Part shown: piece after piece, positions 55,579-64,000 of the stretch
Layout of the letters: each line of letters begins with the position of its first letter
How positions within the stretch are numbered: the stretch's first letter is position 1
DNA from: Dryocosmus kuriphilus
Lineage: Eukaryota; Arthropoda; Insecta; Hymenoptera; Cynipidae
Assembly: GCA_038277395.1 (NCBI GenBank)
Contig: CM076196.1
Coordinates: 79,292,286-79,356,285, forward strand
Direction: 5' to 3'
DNA: 64,000 nt
Made by a program: the position numbers and the translations under genes
Notes under the pieces: generated by a model
Database searches by the model: none
The model's input: the letters and a program-made list of their open reading frames with translations, nothing else
Told to the model about the DNA's origin: nothing

Positions 55579-56689
55579 CCCTCTCGTCTTAGTATATCAA
55601 ATTTTTCTTAAATTTATATTCCTCTGATTAATTGTAAATTTAATTAAGAAAACTAATTAAATGATATTGACGTTAATTTTGGACATCAAGTGGAAAATTG
55701 GAGAGTTCAAGAAACAATGATAGGAAAACACGTTTCAGTCGGAAAAAAATTGATTAAATAAAATCGAGAAAATAACTATTTTACAATGACTTTTAAAAAT
55801 GCCACGACTGATGTTCTGTGCAAAATTAACTATTCTTGTGTCTGTGCATTCGCGGTTTAGGGGCCGAACTTTAAGCTCGTGTCTGCCATATGACAATAAC
55901 ATCTGTGGGCCATAAGACTCCCAAGGAGTTGGACGCGAGGTTGGACGCTACGGTCGAAAAAAACATCTTGCAAGCCAGTATAGCTTATACGTATCTCTAA
56001 ACTTAAAAAATGAAATTTTGACATGTTTGAATTTCAGTTCTCAAACTTGACAGAATAAAATATCAGAAAAATTGTAAAACAAGAGGCTTTCGAACGTGCA
56101 CATGCCTCAATCACCAATTGATCAATGTATCCGATTTCATAATGGAGACTTTGTATCCAAGGGATTTTCAGTTCGAACTCTTTTAAAGAGGCACTTCAAA
56201 TAAAATAAAAATACATTAAAAATAATATCAATTATATTAAATCAATTTCAAGACTGCTTATTCTTATTTGTGTTAGTTTGATCAATTTTAAATGCAAACA
56301 TGAAAAATTAACAATTATTTGTTACGATTTTTGCACCTTTAAGGTCCGGATGATGTTTTTAATGCTCAGCGATATCAGAGATTTAGTGCAATGAAAATAT
56401 TTAATTTTTCAGTAATTTTTAAGGCCCAATTATATTGAAGATTGTCTTGAAAATGTTTGATTTTGAAATCTGTGAAAGAAATTGATGCTGGGGGTGAAAC
56501 CAGAGAAAGAATTTCTAATTAATTAGTGTAAAAAATTTAACAATTTATTTTGAATGCAGACTTTTGAGTTTGAACATGAATAACTTTCATTTGGATGCAT
56601 TTATTATTATGAAAAAATTTAAATGTTAAGTGATTAAAACTGAACTTTTTTCAATCGAAGCCTAAAACATTGTTCAAAGTTGCATACTC
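55579..56689. other. AT-rich flanking DNA, no gene
   Basis: Apart from a GC-richer patch at 55850-55960, without a recognisable frame, the sequence is A/T-rich and unique-looking. No exon can be defended. Confidence 0.5.
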
Positions 56690-56960
56690 CCTCTCCCTTT
56701 TACGGGTTTACAGAGTCTTCCAGAACATTTACAAACAAATTCGACAACTTCCTAGTCTCTTAAAATCGCCCAGTGATCCCCAAGCAATTTGCCCCTCGAC
56801 ATAAAGCATCTTCCCTGAAAGATCACTGGCCTTTTTATGAGGGGACCTACAAGTTTAACGTGGGTTCCGAACCACGGTAGAAGTACATAGAAAATGCCCA
56901 GTCTCAGACCTCTTGCTTGTAAGGCCGGCGCATTACCACCTGAGTCACCGAGGCTCTCGG
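56690..56960 (-). mobile_element. tRNA-derived SINE
   Basis: On the minus strand the head reads GCCTCGGTGACTCAGGTGG then TAATGCGCCGGCCTTACAAG and CAAGAGGTC, a tRNA-like D-arm and anticodon arm with an A box (TGACTCAGGTGG). GTGGTTCGGAACCCAC further on has the B-box form with a pairing stem. A body with GTAGGTCCCCTCATAAAAAGG then CCAGTGATCTTTC follows. Such heads are typical of insect tRNA SINEs. The 3' end and any target duplication were not located. Confidence 0.6.
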
Positions 56961-57127
56961 ATCATTTCTCCATTTAAAATATTTGAACATAAATATTTTT
57001 TAATTCAAAGAATTAACACACTTAAAATCATGAAAATTTTAAAAACTTTTGATTCAAAGAATGAAAAATAATTTTTTTTTTACTTTAAAACTTTCAGAAT
57101 TAACCAATTCGAACATTACTCTCTTAA

Positions 57128-57470
57128 ACTGAACCAGTGATATTTACTGGTTGAAAATTGAAATAGAGAGAAATGGGTCACTGGCATCACTTCAGTGAAA
57201 ATTTCACTGACAACCAGTCCAATATCACTGATTACTAGATAAATTCTCACTGATTAGTGATTACAAGTGAAATTCTCACTATTTCCAGTGAAATTTCTCA
57301 ATCGGTAAATATATATCTCACTCTTACCGACTCACTGGAAATCAGGAAGAATGGTAATCCGTGATATATTACTGGTTGTCAATGAAATTCGAGGTGAAAT
57401 TTTCACTGAAGTGATACCGCAGTGATCCACTTCTATGGCTATTTCAGCCACTGAATTTCACTGGTTCAGT
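57128..57470. mobile_element. MITE, 343 bp, flanked by TTAA
   Basis: The ends are ACTGAACCAGTGA and its inverse, and TTAA lies on both sides (57124-57127; 57471-57474). The interior repeats TTCACTGG, CCAGTGA and ACTTCAGTGAAAATTTCAC in both orientations. TTAA targets are used by piggyBac- and Kolobok-type elements; the TTAA could also be part of the palindrome. No coding frame. Confidence 0.65.
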
Positions 57471-57474
57471 TTAA

Positions 57475-59881
57475 AAAAGTAAGCTAACCTACAATATTAG
57501 GTGTTTAAAATTTAAAACTCTTTAACTGGAATCATGACAATTTGAACAATTGAAAACTTTTAAAGTTGAAAATATTTAATGCTTCAAAAATACAGGTTAA
57601 GAAAATTTGAAGTCCAGCAAAAATGAAGATTGAACAATTTCAAAATTGAAAGAAATTGAACTGAAGGAAAGAGATCACACATTTGAGAAATTTTAATAAA
57701 AGTATTACAAATTAAAATATTTATAATTAAAAGCGAATAAACTGAAACATTTCATAACTGAACCATCTAAATATGTAGCCAGTCTTAAACGTTGTAGATG
57801 TAGGATTTACAATACGAAACATTGAAAATCGTGCTATTTTATGCTATAGATTAGAATCAGAAGTAGGGTCAACCTACGAATAAGTGTGATACAAATTTTA
57901 AAAGTCATACTTTTATTAATGATATATTTCAAATATTTGAGAAGATTATCGTTTCAAAATTTAACACAATCATCTTTGGACTTTCTACTTTGGATGGTCC
58001 CCTTCTTTAATGAGCAAAAATTTGCGAGAAGAAATATTTTTTATTTTACTTAACAGGGCGTCAACGATTTTTGATTTTCCGTCATTACGATTATGTGTAA
58101 TACGAATAAAAAACCCCACTATAATCAAGATTTCAGAAGATTGTACTTTCGTACTCTGTTAATAAAACATCCACTGATTCTCAAAATATATGTTTTCTTC
58201 CAATTTTTTTTTTATCACTAATAAGAATATTCATAAAAATAAAAAACTTGAATCTGATATCAAGTTCCCAGTGATGTTTAAAAAATTACCTATTTCAAAT
58301 TGTATTATTCCTAAATTGATTTGAAAATTATTTGTGTGTGTAAATGTATTATAAAAATGTTAATTTCCATTTATTATTATGTACTTACATTTTATTGCAA
58401 AAATAAGGTTCATTATCCACTTCAAATAATCTCCAATTATTATTGACATATTTTCGCATTTCACAATGGATAAGAAAAACAAAAAACAGGTATCACACTT
58501 ACCCCGAGTCTAATTTTTAATTAACCTTCATAATTTATCACTGAAAATAATACAAATCTAATATTTCTAGAAAAACAACCGATATTCAAGGGAAATATAA
58601 TATATTCCTTCATTTCTTTTAAAAAAACCACCAAAAGGTGCTTTATATAGGAAAAATTCTGTTCCGAAGATCGGATGATACAATTACGAATTTAAGTTTT
58701 CTACAAGCATCTTAGTTTCTTTAAAAATAAATGATTAAAGCAATAAATAATGACCGCAACCTTTTTTCGGCAAATAATTAAAAATACAATCTTAATGCTA
58801 TAACAAAAAAAGTTATAATTAATTTGTTTTTCATTACAAATTTTATCTTTATCACACTAATGACTAATTCAATAATTATATCACACTTACCCGTATTGAC
58901 CCTATTCAAAATCAAACAATTTTAAATTGAAAGAATTCAGAGATGAATTACTAATTATAAACGTATTAATTTCAACGATTTTACATTCTATTTAACATTC
59001 TTCGATGGCAAGTGATTGCAATAATTTATTTGCAACATTGTAAACCGATTGTAGAAGTTATCCGTTCCCTCATTTTAGGTTACCTTCAAAATGACATTTT
59101 TTATTCTTTACATTTATTCTGAAACTAATTTTCATTTTATTTTAAAAGGAAATTATTATTGAAGATTAAAACTTAAAGAATCGCAAAACGCAAAAGGAAC
59201 ATGAGAATCACTGTCGTCCACTGCAAACAATTCCAGATGTGAAAACATTCCTTCAATTCGGTATCCCTTATTTATAAATACCTTTTCCTTTTTCTCATCT
59301 GGTGCTGTTCTCAGGGCCTATTCAGGTAATTTTGTCCAAGTGCGTAACCAGACAAGAGTCAGGTATGGTCGCAAATCTCCCCAAGCTTTCTACAACTACA
59401 CGTGTTTTGCACATGCGGTAGTTTCTCGTAGAATGCACACTGTGTAAAACTCAAGGCAGTTAAAGTTTATGAAAAAAAAGGAAACCCCAACAAATGTTTA
59501 CCGTTTACACCGAATTTTCATTCCAAGCACGTACCGACGCACATTTTTCCCTCAAATCCTTTCAGGCTTAAGATGCGTTGGTATTATAAAATTTAGTCTT
59601 GAAAATAAGACGTTTCAGATTTCTAAAATCTAAAATGAACCAGATCTAAAAAAAGTCCCAAAGATTAAATTAATATCTTTTCACCAGCCATTAACCAAGC
59701 TTTGATTATTATAACTAAAGTCATATTGTCATATATGCAATTTGAATAGTGAACATATTATTTTAAGAGAAACTACACCTACATATATTTAGGATTCCCA
59801 ATTTTTTAAATTTAAAAGAGATAAAGTTGCCAAAATCAAAATTTATTTTTTAAAATTATTGCTAATAAAACGGTTTCAATA
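57475..59881. other. AT-rich DNA, nothing recognised
   Basis: Long A/T-rich stretch with no protein motif, RNA gene or inverted repeat boundary. It could be intron or intergenic. GC-richer patches near 59290 and 59330-59420 lack supported frames. Confidence 0.5.
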
Positions 59882-60179
59882 GGGGCCGTGCACATAATAC
59901 TCACGCGATTTTTGGCTATTTTTGACCTCCCGTTCCCCCATGTCATACATGGTCACAAAAACATCTGACCCCCCCCCCCCCCCCCCCCCCCTTCGACGTA
60001 ACGTCACACCTCTTTTTATAAAACATTTTTGACAAAAAATGTGTACCCGCGAGATTTGAAAGAATCTCGGTAAAATGGAGAAAAATTAACCACACAGAAA
60101 AAAATGTGTGACCTAACGCAGAGGGCAGACCCCCCCCCCCCCACACACAAATCGTGTGACGTATTATGTGCACGACCCC
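59882..60179. mobile_element. MITE with GGGGCCGTGCACATAATAC ends
   Basis: The left end GGGGCCGTGCACATAATAC and the right end, reverse-complemented, GGGGTCGTGCACATAATAC, match closely. ATA lies on both sides (59879-59881; 60180-60182), a 3-bp duplication. Inside are C-runs of 23 (59969-59991) and 13 (60130-60142). The type is abundant in insects. GGGG-type ends with a 3-bp duplication recall PIF/Harbinger; that is inference. Confidence 0.75.
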
Positions 60180-60182
60180 ATA

Positions 60183-61980
60183 CATGTTTCGTTATATGGA
60201 ATAAGTTGTACCAATTAAGAAATTCAACAGCTCAACAGCTCTTTAATATGAAAATATTAATGAAACTGACTAATAGAAATTGGTTAAAAAGTTTCTGGAG
60301 CATAATTTAAACACACAAGGACAAGGAAAATCTTTGAAAATGTTAATCTACTTCAAACATTCTTATTTTTACCATTCTAATTTATATTATATTATTAGTT
60401 GTTTATACTGACTGGATAAATTTAAAAGTAGGTATTTTAATTTAAATCCTAAATATTTAATTCCTTCGCTAATAAAATAATTAATGCATCAAACTAATGC
60501 AGTGCAAACCAAATAGTAACAATAAAGAGTAATTAAAACACTCCCTTATTGTAAAACTAAACTCTTTTCTTTTGCGAAACATAAATAAAGTATAAACTAA
60601 AATATAAAAAAAACTTCGATGGTATACTTATAAGCCTTTACCAACGCAACTTTTTAAGTTTATTCTGCACGCCCCAAGAGGTCGCCTTTGACTGTCCACT
60701 TATTTACTTTCACTGTCTACCAATTGGTAAAAAAGAAATCTGCAAATACCCCTGCTCGTATCACTTTTCAAGTTTCATCAACAAAAAATACAAAAACAAC
60801 AGATTGGATTGGGTAATCAACGCAACGTAAAATATCCAGAAATAAACAGAGATGCTTCGACTAAAGTATTTGTTGCTGTCAAACAACCATTCATGATTTT
60901 CTCATGAACGAATATATTATTCATTAATTACATCACCAAGTCTAATTTAAAAATAATTTCAATAACAATAATATTATAATCTCTAGTCTGTCTCTTGAGT
61001 TGTTAGTATTGTTAAACAAATAAAAAATAACTATCAAGATCTTAAGAAGGTTATTGCAATCGGAATGTTGATCATGAAAAATGTATTAAATAACTAAGAT
61101 ACATTTTTACTGAATCTTCAGTAGAAGTAAATCCATTAAAAAAAAATTTTAAGCACAACTTTTTCAGAGCATTTTAATACTCTCATGTAGTTCAAATTAA
61201 AGAATAGCACTGTCATTATATTTACTGTTAGGTTGACATCTACATTTTGATAAGTCATCCTATAATCTATAATATGTTGTAACCAATAACAAGAGACAAA
61301 AAAATGTGCAAATCAAGTTGCAATATCGAAAGAGAGAGTAAACACCAAGGAGACGTAACAGGTGTCAATCTTTTTATTTACATTTCAAGACCAATGTCCC
61401 TCATTTAAATAATTCGTAATCTTCACAAGATTCCTACAGCACCGACAGTTAAAATAATATATACTTTTTCAGAAACGAATCTCAAGCAACATGAAATTCC
61501 AACCCTAAACGTCATCTACATCCAACATACAAAATGTAATCCTAGAAGCCTAAAATTACTTAAAATTCATCTAAATTTGTTTTCATTAACTTGAGGACTT
61601 GTAGAAGGTTCAAATATGTCAATGACAAGCCTCAATTTTATTAAAGCACAGATAAGTAAATCCTGAAATTGGGAAACCGACTCTGTTATCACCTGCAAAA
61701 TAAAAAGCCTTTGATCTATATATATGCAATTACAACCTAACCTCAAAAATATATTGAACTCAATTCACAATGGATATTCCCGGAATCGATAAATGTTTGG
61801 TGGGGGCCAAAACGGACCAGTGAGGAAAAAAATAGAAGCTTCGGAAAATTGATCCGGATTTGAGCGACGTGGACAAAAAGAGGTGAAAAAGAGTGTGAAG
61901 TGACACATGTCAAGCGGAGAACCTGCAGAAGATCGTCGCCTAGCAACTCGTTCGGGAAGTCAGAAATAAAATGTACTCAC
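60183..61980. other. AT-rich DNA, possible first intron of a minus-strand gene
   Basis: No exon or RNA gene can be defended. If the exon at 61981-62020 is real, the donor at 61980 places the following sequence in its first intron. The part near 61760-61930 is GC-richer. Confidence 0.4.
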
Positions 61981-62020
61981 CGCTATGACCGGTACTACTC
62001 TTGCTCGAGGATTGACCCAT
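61981..62020 (-). CDS. Candidate first coding exon of a host gene (MGQSSSK start)
   Basis: On the minus strand an ATG at 62020-62018 (context ACAATGG) starts MGQSSSKSSTGHS, 13 codons plus one base. It ends at a consensus donor, AGCG|GTGAGT (intron from 61980 downward). Upstream the same frame closes at a stop within about 80 bases, so this is the first in-frame ATG. G at position 2 and S at position 6 fit an N-myristoylation signal, implying membrane attachment, if the protein is real. The block around it is GC-rich in an A/T-rich window, as for a promoter and leader. No later exon was identified, so the product is unknown. A short upstream frame (MARFFASP) in another frame could modulate translation. 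Confidence 0.5.
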
Positions 62021-62262
62021 TGTCAGATGAGGAAATGTCAGGAAGGTGAAAAGCACGCGGATTACGAGCTCTCATGCGTAAAGCGATGGACATGGGCTCG
62101 CGAAAAACCGAGCCATTTTGGCGAAACACATATCACAACGAACCGCAAACTTTGCTGGTGTTTGCGGACGAAGATGCACGGCGGCTGCGGCCAAAGAGGT
62201 GATTGGCCGCGACCTACTACGCTTGCGTGGGGCGCTTTAATTCAAACACCGCTGTTCAATTG
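62021..62262 (-). promoter_or_regulatory. GC-richer leader and promoter-like block
   Basis: On the minus strand this block reads AAGCGCCCCACGCAAGCG, then CGCGGCCAATCACCTC with a CCAAT box, then CCGCAGCCGCCGTGCATC. It lies 100-240 bases upstream of the candidate start codon. No TATA box is obvious. The plus-strand 92-codon frame across the same interval is probably a shadow of this composition. Confidence 0.4.
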
Positions 62263-63409
62263 ATCTTCCTGCGGTCCTATATATTCTTGCTCTCTTCAAA
62301 TCGAAAAGAATTTTTTTTTTTTTAATTTGATTGAAAGTTATCTTTGGGAGAAGTCTATCCTTCCTCTATCCATGTCAATCTTTTTTTTTTTGAATCTGTC
62401 TATCAATTTAATTTTCTGCCTATATTTTTTAATCCCCCCTTTTCTATCCCATTATCTTTTTCTGCGGTTCCAAATACAATCACACTACCGCTCGTCTACT
62501 CTTGTAACTATTTTTCTATCTCTTATGAAAATAATTCTATACTCATTGTGATCCAAAAAAACTATATTTTTTAAATAAAAGAGTTCCCCTACAAAATGTT
62601 CCTTTTGGTGTCAAAATGGCGCCTGATTTTTTTCAGAATGTAAAAATAATTAGAGGTATCTCAGGCCGATTTTTGGAATAAAATGCTTATTTGAGTTAAA
62701 TAAGCTTTGATATTGAAATATTTCACTTCGACATACGTAGAATGTATTCTTTTGAGGGAAATACGTCTCCCAGGTTTTTTAAAGAATTAAATATATATAT
62801 ATATTTAGAGATCCCAAGGGGCCAAAGTAAAATATTTCAATAGCAGAGCTTATTTAAATAAAAGAAGCATTTTTTAATAAACAGGTTTGAAAGACATCTA
62901 AATATTTTTTTATATGCATTACATTTTTTTGAAAGAGATAGAAAAAGATTAACATGAACAGACGAGCAATTATTATTACTATTATTATTATTCTTATTAT
63001 ACCATTAAGCCGTTTCCCTTTCGGTGTAAGCATAAACTCGCTCGGTTCTAGCCTCGTTACATTACCAGGAATTAGGAAATTTGTATGATTGTGGAAGGAA
63101 AGGAGTGCGTATTGGAAGTTATTCGATTATAGATCGATCCAGAAGTCGCATGATGTTCATTCAGTAACAACATACTAGTCAGACACACTGCTCCAACACA
63201 GGTCGCTCATTGATCTCTCTAGCAATCACCCCTGGTGGACAGCGTTGCACAGCCATATGGGGATCCATATGGTAGATCTAATCCATATTCACTAGGCAAA
63301 GCCCTCCACCAGGACCCATGTGTATCCAAAATCATTCGTTTCAGACGATCGTCACACATTTCCTACAGACAATTTTTCGCCATACAAGCTTTTTTCCGTA
63401 AAAATACAT
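62263..63409. other. Low-complexity and AT-rich DNA
   Basis: Contains a T-run near 62310-62322, pyrimidine-rich tracts at 62340-62480 giving F/L/S-rich chance frames, an (AT)n tract near 62788-62802, and an (ATT)n tract at 62968-62998. The GC-richer stretch at 63180-63320 has GGGGATCCATATGG-like words, but no recognised frame. Confidence 0.5.
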
Positions 63410-63646
63410 TTATATCTTTTCGCTTGAGAGTCTGGAAATTTTTCTATCTACCTTTCTGTCAGCAGTAAACAAGCCTCCAAGATACACGAAATGATCAACT
63501 TGTTCAATTCCCTCACCGTTTAAAGAAATATTGCATACTGTTTTCTCATCGCTTCTGTCGAACACGATCATTTTTGTTTTATTTACATTAATCTTTAAAC
63601 CCATACTCTTCGCGCTATCATTCAGTCTCCTCAATATTCTCTGCAA
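63410..63646 (-). pseudogene. LINE reverse-transcriptase fragment
   Basis: The minus-strand frame reads DSAKSMGLKINVNKTKMIVF, then CNISLNGEGIEQVDHFVYLG, then GLFTADRKVDRKISRL. These are the segments that follow the catalytic YADD box in insect non-LTR reverse transcriptases (GL.IN..KTK.M, then I..V..F.YLGS). The YADD box and everything upstream are missing: the sequence at higher coordinates is unrelated, with an AATTTGCAG junction. The C-terminal side ends at a stop after SSEKI. About 78 residues of a protein of roughly 1,000 remain, so this is a dead fragment. The family could be Jockey/R1-like; the clade is not determined. Confidence 0.8.
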
Positions 63647-64000
63647 ATTTTAAGGATTACAAATATAAAAATATCCCGAACATATTGCATATCCGAAAAG
63701 TTGGGGACAAACTCTGTAGAGAAGACAATGATATAAAATTAATTAAAAACCAAAGTCATTTAGTATTCAAGTAGGGAAATAATTTACATTTAGTAATTTT
63801 CCAATGACAGAATAAACCTTGCCAAAAGTTTCAGAAATGAATTTATTTTGATCCAATCCGAACCATTCCGAAATCTGTACCCGAACCAATCCGAAGAAAC
63901 TTTTCAATGCTTCTCAATCCGTGCATCAATACGCAGCTCAATCCTAATCCACAGTTTAAATCTATTCAATCCGTGTGTGCAATGCAAATGAATCTGAACT
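63647..64000. other. AT-rich DNA with recurring AATCCG words
   Basis: From about 63855 to the end, short words of the form CAATCCG / CCGAACC / TCAATCCGTG recur at irregular spacing (GATCCAATCCGAACCATTCC, ACCAATCCGAAG, CTCAATCCGTGC, TTCAATCCGTGT). It looks like a degenerate short tandem repeat that may continue past the window. Confidence 0.4.

Noticed and set aside
59943..60185. 80-codon minus-strand frame with a poly-glycine segment
   Set aside because: It spans the whole MITE and its C-runs; the element is non-coding.
61985..62263. 92-codon plus-strand frame (MTGTTLARGLTHC...)
   Set aside because: It overlaps the minus-strand start codon, donor and GC-rich leader; W/C/R-rich composition suggests a shadow of GC-rich DNA.

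Overview
This window reads as repeat-dense, AT-rich nuclear DNA from an arthropod, most likely an insect. The evidence is a mariner and a Tc1 element, a tRNA-derived SINE, a LINE reverse-transcriptase fragment, typical insect MITEs with G- or C-runs, and no bacterial gene layout. A hymenopteran is possible but the sequence does not prove it. I see almost no host coding sequence. The best host-gene candidate is a short first coding exon with a clean 5' splice site on the minus strand at 61981-62020, under a GC-richer promoter-like block (62021-62262).

Most of the window is transposons, many nested. Left part (0-17.8 kb): a foldback element made of about 190-bp units (3208-5655); a mariner (7419-8694) inserted in frame into a MULE-like transposase remnant; a 1.85-kb TIR element (9164-11014); a Tc1 element with long IR/DR-type inverted repeats (12492-14202). 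Middle part (17.8-44.5 kb): four large inverted-repeat (foldback) elements (17853-20298, 26392-28339, 28757-30879, 31549-33233); several CAC...GTG elements with 2-bp target duplications; and a family rich in CGCGCTTCGCG hairpins whose ends resemble Helentron-associated elements (HINE/DINE-like). Right part (45.7-55.6 kb): a single giant foldback element of about 9.85 kb, bounded by a perfect 9-bp target duplication (CAAAAAATG) and loaded with a tandem array of the hairpin family, further palindromes and a hairpin MITE. The end of the window holds a SINE, two MITEs, AT-rich DNA, the candidate first exon and a LINE fragment.

The nesting can be read directly, because one arm of a palindrome often keeps the uninterrupted version of a site that is interrupted in the other arm. 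This gives empty-site evidence, inside the window, for the hairpin family (T-tract targets, no target duplication) and for the CAC elements (2-bp duplications). The 45723-55569 element and its 28757-30879 relative share termini (AGGT..GTTAAGCTG.CGGAACCA type), both have exact 9-bp duplications, and both are built from units hinged on the palindrome GCTTAACGTTAAGC. They are the strongest candidates for a poorly described system. Two CAC elements also carry what look like N-terminal SAM-like exons with splice signals, which suggests a spliced, SAM-domain gene in the parent transposon.

Limits: no alignment or database search was run. Superfamily assignments rest on termini, duplication length and recognised motifs. 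Boundaries of decayed copies are approximate.
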